From Streptomyces neyagawaensis (GTDB taxonomy: Bacteria > Actinomycetota > Actinomycetes > Streptomycetales > Streptomycetaceae), in NCBI RefSeq assembly GCF_023516595.1, contig NZ_JAMGBG010000025.1, forward strand, positions 62,001 to 126,000: a stretch of DNA of 64,000 nucleotides. The letters run 5' to 3'. The translations under genes and the position numbers were made by a program. Below the pieces are notes generated by a model, which saw nothing but the letters and a program-made list of their open reading frames with translations, did not search any database and was not told the origin of the DNA. Positions 1 to 9,787 of the stretch are shown here, in pieces; position 1 is the first letter of the stretch, and each line of letters begins with the position of its first letter.

Positions 1-290
1 AGATAGTGCCGGGTCCGCCAGCTCACGTCGGTACAGATCCACCCGGGACGACGCGTCGTATGGCTTCCGATTTCGATCTTCAGAAGATCCGATCGAGTGG
101 CGGAAGCAACAGTACGGATGAATCTGGTATGCGCCATAAGGCGGTTGACCGGCGCGACAATCGATTTGACGGAATTTTTCACGAGGGGCATGAAATGGAC
201 GTTAGGACAGGCCGTTTGAGTGTGCCGGGCAACACGCCTGCTGCTGCAGCCTGAATCATCCGGACTGATCCCTTCTATAGGGTCTCGCTC

Positions 291-1556
291 ATGTTGGACG
301 CGAGCTCTTCTCCGCGAATGCAACAGCGGCGCCCACGGCTGCTATTGATCGGCATGGCATCGTTCTGGGTGCTCGTGGGCGGCAATCTCGCTGTGGCGGA
401 TCTGAACGCGCCGGTCACGCTCGCAATCTACTTTGCCGCGATGTTCGCTCTTCCGTGCGCCCTTTACCGTGCGCCGTCCAGGGCCGGCCGACTCGAGCCG
501 GTGAATCCCCTCCGGGCGCGGCTGCCCCTGCCTCTGTGGGGATTCGCGGCTCTCGCCGCAGCGTCCGCCGTACAGGAGCAGACCAGTGCCGGCGTGCAGA
601 ACGCCTTGGTGTACCTGTCGTTCGTCGCCCTGACAGCCCTGGCCGCCACATGGACCTCGGCCGGCTCCCCCCTGCTGCTCTTGCGGTGGGTCCGGGCGGC
701 TGCGGTCGTCGGCGCTCTCGGCTATCTGACGACCGTGGCCTTCCGCGGGCCGGGTGCCCACGGGTTCTATCCTGCCCGCGTCTACGGCGAGGTCGTCTGG
801 ATCGGCATGGCCGCTGCCGTCCCGATCGCCAAGCGGTCACGCGCAGGCTTCGTGGTACCCGCGCTGCTGCTTACGGCCTGCCTGCTCAGCCTGTCCCGGA
901 CCGCGACGGCGGTGTGCGCCCTGATGTTCCTCGCGCTGGCCGCCGTCGGCCGCGGCCGCCGGGAGTTGATCAGGGTGGTTGCGCTCGCGGGAGTGATGTC
1001 ATACGCCGCTGTTTGGCTCATCACCGAGTTCCAGCCACTGCGGAATCGGTTTATGGAGAACGACAACGAAGCAGTCGGAGGTTTCGTGATCGGCACCACC
1101 GGCCGGTCCAAGATGTGGGAGATCACTTGGAGTTCCATCAAGGAATCTCCTTGGCTGGGGCACGGCGTCGGCGACGCTCAGCAGCTGATCACCGATCACA
1201 TTCCTCTTCTGACCCACCCGCACAACGACTACCTGCGGCTGTGGAATGACGTAGGCGTCATCGGCATGGGGCTCTGGGTGTCGGCCGTTCTTCTTCTCAT
1301 GCGGGGAGCCGTGCGTCGCTGGCGGACCGCGGCGACAGCCGCCGACCGCGCCATCCATCAGGCAGCACTGCTCTGTCTGATCGGGTTGAGCCTGAACGCG
1401 TTCACTTCCAACTCGCTCGTGTACATTTTCGTCGCGGTGCCCGTTGCCGTCATCGTGGGAACCAGCCTCGGCCGTGCCTATGCGTCTAATGCCTCCGAAA
1501 GGCCGACAGTTCAGAGAAATCCCATCGGACAGGCGTTGGTTAAGGTGCCTTCATGA
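291..1556 (+). CDS. O-antigen ligase / Wzy-type polysaccharide polymerase-like membrane protein
   Basis: 421-residue polytopic membrane protein with about ten hydrophobic segments. A conserved HPHNDY motif near residues 306-311, followed by a Gly-rich transmembrane segment, is the hallmark of the Wzy_C/O-antigen ligase family; the loop just before it is predicted to be extracytoplasmic. Such proteins transfer or polymerise lipid-linked glycans outside the membrane. The stop overlaps the next gene start (ATGA), so the two are translationally coupled. Start chosen at the first ATG after a weak AGGG; an ATG at 318 is also possible. The surrounding flippase, Gmd and tyrosine-kinase genes support a polysaccharide role. 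Whether it is a ligase or a polymerase cannot be told from sequence alone. Confidence 0.78.
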   Translation: MLDASSSPRMQQRRPRLLLIGMASFWVLVGGNLAVADLNAPVTLAIYFAAMFALPCALYRAPSRAGRLEPVNPLRARLPLPLWGFAALAAASAVQEQTSAGVQNALVYLSFVALTALAATWTSAGSPLLLLRWVRAAAVVGALGYLTTVAFRGPGAHGFYPARVYGEVVWIGMAAAVPIAKRSRAGFVVPALLLTACLLSLSRTATAVCALMFLALAAVGRGRRELIRVVALAGVMSYAAVWLITEFQPLRNRFMENDNEAVGGFVIGTTGRSKMWEITWSSIKESPWLGHGVGDAQQLITDHIPLLTHPHNDYLRLWNDVGVIGMGLWVSAVLLLMRGAVRRWRTAATAADRAIHQAALLCLIGLSLNAFTSNSLVYIFVAVPVAVIVGTSLGRAYASNASERPTVQRNPIGQALVKVPS

Positions 1557-2377
1557 CTCTTTTCTCAGAGAGCATCCCGAACTCCCCGATTGCTCGCGTC
1601 GCGGCATTTCCAATGCGAGCCGCCGACGTTGTGCGTTACGACGCCCGGGTCCTGACCCAGTCGGTGCGCTGGCTGGTCCGGTCACGGGAGCACACGAATT
1701 ACACCTTCGATCTGACATCACTGAACCTTGAGCATCTCGCCTGGTGGGTCGCCGATGCGGCCTCAGTCCCTGTGGACGGCATCCGCGAGTACATCGCCGA
1801 GGCCGCCAACGACGCGCGACTGCGGGAGCATGTTCGGGTGGCGACCCTGGCGAGCAGTCGACGGCACCTGGCAGACGGCGAGGTACGACTCCACAAACGG
1901 CTCGGCTGGTACGCCCTCGTCCGTGCGCTGCGGCCCGCTCATGTCGTGGAGACCGGCACGGACAAGGGGCTCGGGTCGGTCGTACTCGCCGCCGCGCTGC
2001 TGCGCAACGGCTTTGGCCGGCTCACGACGATGGACGTGAACCGGCAGGCCGGTTACCTCATCCAGCACGACTACGCCGCCGTCACGACGCGGATCGTCGG
2101 TGACTCTCTGCGGGCCATCGCGGATCTGTCCGATCCGGTCGACTTCTTCCTGCATGACAGCCTGCACACCCGCGAACACGAGTTGGCCGAGTACGAGGCC
2201 GCGGCGCCGCTACTGAGTGAGAAGGCGATCGTCCTCAGTGACAACGCGCACGCCACCGACGCTCTGCCGTCATGGGCGGAGGCCACCGGGAGGCGCTTCT
2301 CCTATTTCCAGGAGAGGCCGGTCGGTCACTGGTATCCCGGAGGTGGCATCGGGCTAGCGCAGTCATCCCGGCCGTGA
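1553..2377 (+). CDS. class I SAM-dependent methyltransferase
   Basis: 274 residues with a Rossmann-type SAM-binding core. The motif VETGTDKG near residue 132 matches motif I, an acidic position (TTMDVN) follows about 30 residues later, and a DFFLHDSLHT segment near residue 200 matches the acidic motif of the Methyltransf_24 group. The first 120 residues form a helical N-terminal region found in sugar or glycan methyltransferases of polysaccharide loci. The gene overlaps the ligase-like gene by 4 bases, so it probably modifies the same glycan. The substrate is inferred only. It converges on the flippase gene with a 6-base gap and no room for a conventional terminator. Confidence 0.75.
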   Translation: MTLFSESIPNSPIARVAAFPMRAADVVRYDARVLTQSVRWLVRSREHTNYTFDLTSLNLEHLAWWVADAASVPVDGIREYIAEAANDARLREHVRVATLASSRRHLADGEVRLHKRLGWYALVRALRPAHVVETGTDKGLGSVVLAAALLRNGFGRLTTMDVNRQAGYLIQHDYAAVTTRIVGDSLRAIADLSDPVDFFLHDSLHTREHELAEYEAAAPLLSEKAIVLSDNAHATDALPSWAEATGRRFSYFQERPVGHWYPGGGIGLAQSSRP

Positions 2378-2383
2378 CCGACA

Positions 2384-3925
2384 TCAGAGGTGCCGTTCGC
2401 TCTGCTTGCCGCGACCGGTAGCCTCCGGTCGCGGAGCGGTCCCCGATACAACGGACGCCGCGAACCCGGCCTTCGAGGGGGCGCGGCCCAGCGGCCCACG
2501 GGCCGTTGAGGTCTGCAGCGCGGGGATGAACGAGCGGCACACCCAGGCGGCGAGCAGCACGGGCAGGATCGCACACAGAACCGCCGCCATGGCGGCTGGG
2601 CCATCGACCAGAAGGCCTCCCATCGATCCGGCCAGGAAGACGATCAGCCCTATGCCCAGGTGCACTGCGTACGCGTGGAGCAGTCGCGGAACATTCACCA
2701 CTCGGTCCCGGTGCCACCGCCGCAGCTGGATGACATGCCCTGCGGCGGTGGCGAACGCCGTGGACAGTGCCAGCAACTGCGGGCTGCGCAGGGCGACCGA
2801 GACCGCCACCACGAGAGCCACCGCTGCGGCCACCACCCGCTGGACGCAGAACACCCAAGGCATCATGTTCCGCACCCGGTCGGCGCCGTAGCCGACCATG
2901 CACAGGAGTAGCGTGGCGAACCCGGGCATGAACCAGGGAACCATGGATCCCGAGATCTCCCAGCTAGAACCGAGCAACAGGGGCAGGACGACAGGTCCTA
3001 AGGCACCGCACATTCCCAGGAAGAGCGCACCGAGCGCAGAGGCCAGGCACAACATGTCAAGGAGCACCCTGTCGAAGCTGCTGCCGTCTTCCTCGGCGCG
3101 AGTGAGGTCCGGCACGGCGATGCGGACGATCGCGGAATTCAGTACGCCCGCCAGCATGGCAGCGAAGTAGTACGCCCGTGAGTAATGCCCTGTGCCGACC
3201 GCGCCGAGTGCCCAGGATGCTGCCCAGATGGCGAGACAGACAGTGAGCACATGGACAATCGCGTACTGCAGGCAATCGCGGAGTTCCCTGTTCGGAGGGC
3301 TGTCACGGGTGTTCGCCGGGAGTTCCGCGTCCTCCGGCGCCGCTGTTGACCGCAGCAGCAGAGCGCCGCCGACTGCCGGAACCACATTGGCGACCGGCCA
3401 CATCGCCGCCAGGCCCATGGGATTCCACCCGGCGGTCAGGAGTGCCGCTCCGGCGACCAGGCCGAGGGCCTGTCCCCCGAGTTCGAGCAACGCCGCAGCC
3501 CGGTTCTCCCGCCTGGTGCGCAGGAGTGTCGTGCACACCACGGCGAACGGGGACAGCAGGCCGTGGAAAGCCAGGCATCGCAGCAGTTCGAGCAGGTGCG
3601 GAGCATCGAACAACCGCGCCCAGAAGGGCGCCAGAGCCTGGGAGACGGCGAACAGAAGCAGGCCGCTCACCAGCGGCAGTCGGACGGTGGAGAGAGGGTG
3701 GATCCTGACGGAACGCTGCGAGGTGAGCGTCAATTGGGCAAGGCCATGGGTGACAGCACTCACGGGGAACGAGAGGCTGAGCGCCACGGCATAGGAGCCG
3801 AAGTCCGCCGGACTGACGTGCCGCCCAGTGTAGGCGGCGTAACCCAGCTGCAGGAGCAAACCTGCAGCCATTCCGCCGATTTCCCAGGAGAATCCTCTGA
3901 CCGACTGTCTGCTGGCCGGGTTCAC
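2384..3925 (-). CDS. Wzx-like oligosaccharide flippase (MOP superfamily)
   Basis: 513 residues with 12 or more predicted membrane helices spread over the whole length, starting with the SWEIGGMAAGLLLQLGY segment typical of polysaccharide-export MATE/MOP proteins. Expected role: flip undecaprenyl-linked repeat units across the membrane before polymerisation or ligation. The GTG start overlaps the TGA of the upstream methyltransferase (GTGA), so both are read from one minus-strand transcript. The C-terminal 60 residues are polar and Arg-rich, longer than usual for the family. It converges with the methyltransferase ending at 2377. Confidence 0.8.
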   Translation of the reverse strand: MNPASRQSVRGFSWEIGGMAAGLLLQLGYAAYTGRHVSPADFGSYAVALSLSFPVSAVTHGLAQLTLTSQRSVRIHPLSTVRLPLVSGLLLFAVSQALAPFWARLFDAPHLLELLRCLAFHGLLSPFAVVCTTLLRTRRENRAAALLELGGQALGLVAGAALLTAGWNPMGLAAMWPVANVVPAVGGALLLRSTAAPEDAELPANTRDSPPNRELRDCLQYAIVHVLTVCLAIWAASWALGAVGTGHYSRAYYFAAMLAGVLNSAIVRIAVPDLTRAEEDGSSFDRVLLDMLCLASALGALFLGMCGALGPVVLPLLLGSSWEISGSMVPWFMPGFATLLLCMVGYGADRVRNMMPWVFCVQRVVAAAVALVVAVSVALRSPQLLALSTAFATAAGHVIQLRRWHRDRVVNVPRLLHAYAVHLGIGLIVFLAGSMGGLLVDGPAAMAAVLCAILPVLLAAWVCRSFIPALQTSTARGPLGRAPSKAGFAASVVSGTAPRPEATGRGKQSERHL

Positions 3926-4662
3926 CCTTCACCTTTAATGAAGATGTCCGTCTGCCCGAGTCCAACGAATTGGGGAACCACTCCCCGGAAAGGCATCCTT
4001 GAGCAGTCCTTCAACTCGCCGAGTGCTCTGGCGTAATGGGGGCGATCGGAGTTGTCGACGATCAGCATGCCACCGGGCTTGAGTCGTGCCATGGCGTGCC
4101 GGATGCAGGAGGGCCGTGCCCGGCCGTCAACCATCACGAGATCGAAGTGGTCCGGTGGGAAGCCGTCGATTGCCGAGGCATACGTACGGAAGCTGCTCCC
4201 GCGGTGGTTCCTGTCCGACGAGAGGTACGCCTCCGGGTCGGATGGATCCCCAGGGGCGGCCGGGTTCTCCAGAGGCCCGGGGGGGACCAGCCGGTAGTCG
4301 ACCTCAGCCGTGGCGGGCAGGCGCGCCGTGAGGGTACCGTGCCACGCACTGTCGTGTTCGACGCTCACACACTCGGCGCCCCGGCTCGTCCAGTAGAGCG
4401 TGGACCCACCGCTGCCGTACTCGAAGACCTTCCGGCCTTCGAGTGGCTGCGTCTCCAGATACTCGATGGCATCGAAAGCGATCCACGGGGAGTGCTTCCG
4501 GAGCAGGTACCCCGGAAGCATGGAGCACATCCATTTCGTCACGTGTCTGCGATGTGCACTGCAGAGCGTGATCCGACAGGCGAAGACGACGGCCGCAAGG
4601 AGTCGATACACCGCCCTGACGTATTGGAGATGGGCTTTCTGGCTGCCCCAACGGTCTGACAT
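3922..4662 (-). CDS. SAM-dependent methyltransferase-like protein of the polysaccharide locus
   Basis: A SAM-binding motif FEYGSGGSTLYW near residue 76, then CVSVEHD, and a VMVDGRARP segment near residue 174 followed by KPGGMLIVDN give the normal order of class I methyltransferase motifs. The N-terminal stretch is hydrophobic and may associate with the membrane. Start is uncertain: ATG at 4662 gives 246 residues and has GGAG upstream, while ATG at 4722 or TTG at 4761 would extend it. It is coupled to the flippase downstream by a 4-base overlap. Presumed to decorate the sugar or to modify a lipid-linked intermediate; the substrate is unknown. Confidence 0.65.
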   Translation of the reverse strand: MSDRWGSQKAHLQYVRAVYRLLAAVVFACRITLCSAHRRHVTKWMCSMLPGYLLRKHSPWIAFDAIEYLETQPLEGRKVFEYGSGGSTLYWTSRGAECVSVEHDSAWHGTLTARLPATAEVDYRLVPPGPLENPAAPGDPSDPEAYLSSDRNHRGSSFRTYASAIDGFPPDHFDLVMVDGRARPSCIRHAMARLKPGGMLIVDNSDRPHYARALGELKDCSRMPFRGVVPQFVGLGQTDIFIKGEG

Positions 4663-4809
4663 CGGAGGTACGGTCTCCAGTTCTCGGCGCAACAGGCACA
4701 CAGCGAGCAAAGTGCTGCTCATCGGGAGGGGCTCACAGCGGGACCATTTCCTTTCTGGCAACGTCCCGGACGCGGGATACGCCGGGGTGACGAACGACGG
4801 GGAGGGCCG

Positions 4810-5420
4810 TCACTTCCTCGCGACCAGCGGTTTGGGGAGCCCTGCGAAGCGTTCGATCCAGATGTGGGAGGCGGAGAAGTAGGACCGCATCTCGGTCACC
4901 GACAGAAGTTCGACTTCCTGAACGTCGCGGATGGCCTGGGCGCGTCCGGAGCGAGGGATGCGCCCATGCGGCCAGTGCTGAGAGACTGCGACGCGAACCC
5001 GGAACGGGAGCCAGTGGAGCCCGGGGAACAGCCAGTGGGGTTCAACAGGGAAGTACTGGTGCTGGTGGGGCGTCTGTACCCAGTGGTGGGTTCCGTGGGC
5101 GTGCACGGTGTCGGCGTACTACTGCCGCCGGTAGTGGCCGCCGACGTGTTCAAGGACGGAGTTCGAGTAACCGAGGTCGAATCGCTCAGCCGACAAGTGG
5201 GCGCAGCGCACCCGTCCGGCCGGCGGGTGTGGTGACGGTGAATCTCGACCCGCACACCGCCCGTCAGGCAGAGCCCGGCGCCATCCCGGTTGCGGGAGAC
5301 GCGAACGCGCATCTCGGCCAGGTCGGGAAAGCAACGCAGCAGTTCGTGCCAGCGTTTGGCACGAGCCGAGTGGGCGAAGGATCCGGGTCTTGAGGGGGCG
5401 GCGATCCTCGTCCTGAGCAT
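4810..5420 (-). pseudogene. frameshifted class I methyltransferase
   Basis: Three pieces of one methyltransferase lie in different minus-strand frames. An N-terminal piece (about 5420-5310) carries the MLRTRIAAPSRPG start and a HELLRCFPDLAEMRV helix. A middle piece (about 5205-5119) carries FDLGYSNSVLEHVGGHYRRQ. A C-terminal piece (about 5106-4813) carries HGTHHWVQTP, FPVEPHWLFPG and SVTEMRSYFSASHIWIERFAG. Together they form the recognisable order of a methyltransferase often seen beside sugar-nucleotide genes. The SAM-binding GxGxG region between pieces one and two is scrambled, so more than one indel is needed. Either a genuine decayed gene between gmd and the next methyltransferase, or sequencing errors. 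Confidence 0.72.
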
Positions 5421-5461
5421 GCTGCTTCCTCGCTGCCCGCGTCTCGATGTAGCGATGCCGG

Positions 5462-6559
5462 TCACACGAGGTTCCTCTCTCCGGCAGTACCGGGGGCGGG
5501 CGCGTCGTGGCAGAGCCTTTCCATCCGCAGCATCGGGGCGGGCGCGGGCAGGGTGTCCAGCGCTGAAGGCGCAGGTTCATGCGCCGCGATTTCGGCATCG
5601 ACCATGAGACGGGCCAGCTCAGGGGCGCGGACTGTCGGGCGCCATCCGAGGACCCGCTCGGCTTTCGTGGCATCACCGACCAGGTCGTCGACCTCGGTGG
5701 GCCTCAGATAGCGCTCGTCGAACCGCACGTGGTCCTGCCAGTCGAGACCGACATGGGCGAAGCAGTGTTCGACGAAGTCGCGCACGCTGTGGCTGGCGCC
5801 GGTGGCGACCACATAGTCATCCGGTTGCGCCTGTTGCAGCATCAGCCACATCGCCTCGACGTACTCGGCCGCGTACCCCCAGTCCCGTCGGGCGTCGAGA
5901 TTGCCGAGGTAGACGACGTCCTGCAGGCCCGCCTTGATGCGTGCGGCCGCCATGGCCACCTTGCGTGTGACGAAGGTGGGGCCGCGGCGAGGGGACTCGT
6001 GGTTGAACAGGATGCCGTTGACCGCGTACATCCCGTACGCCTCACGGTAGTTGCGGGTCGCCCAGTAGGCGTAGACCTTGGAGACACCGTAGGGAGAGCG
6101 AGGGTGGAAGGGCGTGTCCTCGTGCTGAGGCGGCGGGGATGCGCCGAACATCTCCGAGCTGGAGGCCTGGTAGAAGCGGCAGGGAAGGCCCGTCGTCCTG
6201 ATGGCCTCCAGCAACCGCGTCGTTCCGAGCGCAGTGCAGTCACCCGTGTACTCGGGTTCGTCGAAGGACACCCGTACATGCGACTGGGCGGCCAGATGGT
6301 AGACCTCGTCCGGCTGTAGCCGTTCCAGCAGCCCCGCCATCCTGGTTCCGTCCGTCAAATCGCCGTAGTGCAGGAAGAGGCGCGCCTCGGGATCGTGTGG
6401 GTCCCGGTAGAGGTGGTCGATGCGTTGCGTGTTGAAGGTCGAGGCGCGACGGACGATTCCGTGCACCTCATAGCCCTTCTGCAGCAGCAGCTCCGCGAGG
6501 TAGGAGCCATCCTGGCCGGTGATGCCGGTGATGAGCGCTTTCTTGACAGTCACTTGCAC
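5462..6559 (-). CDS. gmd: GDP-mannose 4,6-dehydratase
   Basis: 365-residue extended short-chain dehydrogenase. [12 protein letters not shown] at residues 13-24 is the NADP-binding glycine motif in its Gmd-specific form. SSSEMFG and [10 protein letters not shown] supply the catalytic Thr/Ser-Glu-Tyr-Lys residues, and NHESPRRG is the diagnostic Gmd segment. It converts GDP-D-mannose to GDP-4-keto-6-deoxymannose, the substrate of the fucose synthase encoded at 8271-9257. The C-terminal 35 residues beyond the normal end are Pro/Ala-rich. It heads the minus-strand group that continues into the broken methyltransferase, the intact methyltransferase and the flippase. Confidence 0.95.
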   Translation of the reverse strand: MQVTVKKALITGITGQDGSYLAELLLQKGYEVHGIVRRASTFNTQRIDHLYRDPHDPEARLFLHYGDLTDGTRMAGLLERLQPDEVYHLAAQSHVRVSFDEPEYTGDCTALGTTRLLEAIRTTGLPCRFYQASSSEMFGASPPPQHEDTPFHPRSPYGVSKVYAYWATRNYREAYGMYAVNGILFNHESPRRGPTFVTRKVAMAAARIKAGLQDVVYLGNLDARRDWGYAAEYVEAMWLMLQQAQPDDYVVATGASHSVRDFVEHCFAHVGLDWQDHVRFDERYLRPTEVDDLVGDATKAERVLGWRPTVRAPELARLMVDAEIAAHEPAPSALDTLPAPAPMLRMERLCHDAPAPGTAGERNLV

Positions 6560-6714
6560 TCCTTGCCGAGGGGTGACGCAGATGAGCGGATCACGCTTCG
6601 CGCACCAGCCGAACCCACCAATTCGCCCGGATGGTGATCATTACTATCTTTGCCTGTATCAGGGCATATACCGCTCATTTATCGATTGGTGTCGTACGGT
6701 GAGGCGGCACTCAC

Positions 6715-8274
6715 TTGATCCGATCAGGGACGGACGTCTTGGACCTGCGCGACTACCTACGAGTCCTCTCTCGCCGCTGGCGTGCCATCACCGTGCTGGC
6801 CTTGCTCGGAACGGCGGTCGGCGCGCTCATCACCTACACGGCGAACCCCGAGTACCGGGCCACCGCGAAGCTCTTCGTGTCCGTGCGGGAGGGGTCCGAC
6901 ACCCTCCAGCTCGCACAAGGAAATGTCTTCACCCAGGCTCGGGTCCGGTCGTACGCGGAGGTGGCGGCGAGTCCTCTGGTGTCCCGGCACGTCGTGGAGG
7001 CCCTGGATCTCGACATGACGCCGCATCAACTGAGCCGTCGCATCAGCGCGACCACGCAGCCCGACACGGTGCTGCTCCGGCTCACCGTCACGGACACCCG
7101 GCCGGAGCGGGCTGCCCGCATCAGCAACGCTGTGGCCAAGCGCTTCGCCGAGGTGGTCCGCGGCCTTGAGCGCCCGGAGGACGCGAGGACGTCCCCGGTG
7201 CGGCTGAGCATCACCCAACCGGCCTCCGTGCCCTCCGCTCCCTTTTCCCCGCGCCCGGCGGTGAACCTCGCCATCGGGCTCATGGCCGGGCTGGCCCTCG
7301 GGGCCGGTTTCGCCGTGGCCAGGGAGTCGATGGATCGCTCGGTACGCAGTCTTCAGAGTCTCACCGAGCTCCTGGCCGGGTTCGGCGGCCCTCCCGTGCT
7401 CGGGAGCGTCGCGCACGACCCGCGGGCCGCCCGCCATCCCGTGGCATTGCTCGACGACTTGCACGGACTGCGCGCCGAGGGCTTCCGGCGGCTGCGCACC
7501 AGTCTGCGGTTCGTGGACGTGGACCAGCCGCCGAAGGTGATCGCGGTAACCAGCCCGCTGCCTCGTGAGGGAAAGACCAGTGTCGCGATCAACCTGGCCG
7601 CGGCGCTGGCCGAGACCGGTGCCTCGGTGTGCCTGGTCGACGCCGACCTGCGCCGGCCTTCCACAGCCCGTGTCCTGGGGCTGGTGCGGGACGCCGGGTT
7701 GACCACCGTGCTGATCGGCCAGGCCGAGGTGCACCAGGTGCTGCAGTCCGTGGGCTCCTTCTCGGTGCTGACCAGTGGCTCGGTGCCGCCCAATCCCACC
7801 GAGCTGCTGGGCAGCGACCAGTTGAGGGCCGTGCTGCGCGGCCTCGCCGAGAAGTTCGACCATGTCGTGGTGGACACCGCGCCGGTGCTGCCGGTGGCGG
7901 ACGCGTCCGTGATCGCCACCGTCGTGGACGGCTACCTGCTGGTGGTGCGGGCTTCACGCACCAGCCGCGACCAGGTCGGCGCAGCCCTTCGCACACTGCA
8001 GCAGGTCGGTGCTTCCCTGCTCGGCACGGTCCTGAACATGACGTCATCGAAGGAGGACGGCACCACGTATGGCTATGCGTACGAATATCGGCCGCAGCAC
8101 CGGACGGCCGGCCGGTTCTCCAAACGACGCGGCGGCAGGCAGATGGCGCCCGTCGGTGGTGCTCCGGCCGTGCCGACTCCGGGCGGAGAGCAGGATGCCC
8201 AGGCCACGGGGACGCAGGAGGCACTCGACGGCGAGCCTCACTCCATGACCGCGGACCGGAGCGCTCAGCGGTGA
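6715..8274 (+). CDS. polysaccharide co-polymerase fused to tyrosine autokinase (Wzz/BY-kinase)
   Basis: 519 residues. N-terminal Wzz domain (about 1-200) with two membrane helices, one near residues 20-42 and one near 180-200 preceded by the Pro-rich PSAPFSPRPA motif. The C-terminal cytoplasmic kinase has Walker A (REGKTS near residue 285), Walker A' (CLVDADLRRP near 308) and Walker B (HVVVDTAP near 384). A final tail has YGYAYEYRP, a Tyr cluster of the type that is autophosphorylated. Sets glycan chain length and couples synthesis to export. A TTG at 6715 preceded by GAGG is taken as start. Its TGA overlaps the GTG of the fucose synthase gene. Confidence 0.88.
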   Translation: MIRSGTDVLDLRDYLRVLSRRWRAITVLALLGTAVGALITYTANPEYRATAKLFVSVREGSDTLQLAQGNVFTQARVRSYAEVAASPLVSRHVVEALDLDMTPHQLSRRISATTQPDTVLLRLTVTDTRPERAARISNAVAKRFAEVVRGLERPEDARTSPVRLSITQPASVPSAPFSPRPAVNLAIGLMAGLALGAGFAVARESMDRSVRSLQSLTELLAGFGGPPVLGSVAHDPRAARHPVALLDDLHGLRAEGFRRLRTSLRFVDVDQPPKVIAVTSPLPREGKTSVAINLAAALAETGASVCLVDADLRRPSTARVLGLVRDAGLTTVLIGQAEVHQVLQSVGSFSVLTSGSVPPNPTELLGSDQLRAVLRGLAEKFDHVVVDTAPVLPVADASVIATVVDGYLLVVRASRTSRDQVGAALRTLQQVGASLLGTVLNMTSSKEDGTTYGYAYEYRPQHRTAGRFSKRRGGRQMAPVGGAPAVPTPGGEQDAQATGTQEALDGEPHSMTADRSAQR

Positions 8275-9257
8275 GCTCCCCCGCCTCAGCACCGTGCGGG
8301 TACGCTCACCGCCCCCTCGACCGCTCCGCGCGCGTATTCGTGGCCGGAAGCCGTGGACTCGTCGGTTCCGCGGTGCGCCGGCATCTGGAGCGGGAGGGCT
8401 TCACCGACGTGGTCGGACCCGGCTCCGCCCAACTGGACCTGCGCGAGCGCCGTGCCGTCCTCGACTGGTTCGCTGCCACCCGGCCGGACGTGGTGGTGCT
8501 GGCCGCCGCACGGGTGGGCGGGATCAAAGCGAATGCCACCCGTCCCACGGAGTTCCTCTCCGACAACCTGCGTATCCAGGTCAACGTGCTGGACGCGGCC
8601 CTGGAACAGGGGGTGGAGCGGCTGCTGTTCCTGGGCTCCAGCTGCGTCTATCCGAAATTCGCCGACCAGCCCATTCGAGAGGAGGCGCTGCTGACCGGTG
8701 CACTGGAGCCGACCAACGACGCCTACGCCATCGCCAAGATCGCCGGGCTCCTGCACGTGCAGGCGGTGCGGCGGCAGCACGGTCTCCCCTGGATTTCCGC
8801 CATGCCGACCAACCTTTACGGCCCCGGCGACAACTTTCATCCCGAGCACTCCCATGTCCTGGCATCACTGATCCGGCGCTTCCACGAGGCCCGAACGGCA
8901 GGGGCACGGCGAGTGGTGAACTGGGGTACCGGAACACCTCGCCGGGAGTTCCTGCACGTGGATGATCTGGCTCGGGCATGCCTGTACCTGCTGGAGCACT
9001 ACGACGCGGACGGATCGGTGAATGTCGGCACCGGCACGGACCTGACGATCCGGGAGGCCGCCGAACTGGTGGCAGAGGTCGTCGGCTACCAGGGGGCCAT
9101 CGAGTGGGACGCGGCCCAGCCGGACGGCACCCCACGCAAAGTCCTTGACGTCTCCCGGATCACCACTCTGGGATGGGCCCCGCGTATCGGCCTGCGGGAG
9201 GGGATCGCCGAAGCGTACGCCTGGTACGTGGAACACCGAGCGCCCGCCGCCCTGTGA
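8271..9257 (+). CDS. fcl: GDP-L-fucose synthase
   Basis: 328 residues. VAGSRGLVGSA near residues 26-36 is the NADP-binding motif with the serine typical of this epimerase-reductase. LGSSCVYP and YAIAKIAG (Tyr-x3-Lys) are the catalytic segments, and NLYGPGDNFHPEHSHV and REFLHVDDLA are family signatures. It catalyses 3,5-epimerisation and 4-reduction of GDP-4-keto-6-deoxymannose to GDP-L-fucose, completing the two-step path begun by Gmd. The start is a GTG at 8271 overlapping the previous stop, which argues for co-translation with the tyrosine kinase. Confidence 0.94.
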   Translation: MSSPASAPCGYAHRPLDRSARVFVAGSRGLVGSAVRRHLEREGFTDVVGPGSAQLDLRERRAVLDWFAATRPDVVVLAAARVGGIKANATRPTEFLSDNLRIQVNVLDAALEQGVERLLFLGSSCVYPKFADQPIREEALLTGALEPTNDAYAIAKIAGLLHVQAVRRQHGLPWISAMPTNLYGPGDNFHPEHSHVLASLIRRFHEARTAGARRVVNWGTGTPRREFLHVDDLARACLYLLEHYDADGSVNVGTGTDLTIREAAELVAEVVGYQGAIEWDAAQPDGTPRKVLDVSRITTLGWAPRIGLREGIAEAYAWYVEHRAPAAL

Positions 9258-9787
9258 CACTCCGCGCCGCTCCGCGCGCACGAACTCGGCACCGCACGGG
9301 CACGGCACGGGCACGGGCACGGCGCTGGCACCGGGGCCGGGGGCCGGGGGCCGGGGGCCGGGAGGACCATCTCATGCGGTGCTGATCGACCAGTGCGGGC
9401 GCACGCTCGGCGTAGTCGGATCGCGGTGAGCACACCGTCGCTCACCTCCTACGAATACGAAGGATCCAGAGCCGTACGGCGTAGACGGCACCTCGCGCAC
9501 TACATAGGCGGGGCGGTGGCAGCACTTCTTTGTCGCGGGCAGCGCTGCTGCCCACTACGCCAACACCGGCCAGGCAGCGCCACGGCTCCTCGCTGAGTCT
9601 GGCACATGATTCACGCTCCCCGGCACGGACAACAACGCCCAGGACCCAGAGCCGAGCACACCCGCCGAGCACCGCACGGACGTCACGACCGACACAGCAC
9701 CGGGTCCGACGTAATTCGCTGGTTCTGGAGGCCCTGCGGGAGTGAAAGTGCAGGTCAACGGAGCGGAGGTCGCTCCGTAGCGCGAAA
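9258..9787. other. non-coding, degenerate boundary of the polysaccharide locus
   Basis: No convincing gene on either strand. It begins with short GGCACG repeats and a run of GGCCGGG heptamers (about 9332-9362) on the + strand, which could form a hairpin or G-quadruplex behind the fucose synthase gene. The remainder shows no recognisable domain and leads into a transposase remnant. Confidence 0.5.

Noticed and set aside
6..254. 82-codon frame at the left edge
   Set aside because: No ribosome site or recognisable domain, and composition is unlike neighbouring genes; probably leader DNA of the ligase-like gene.
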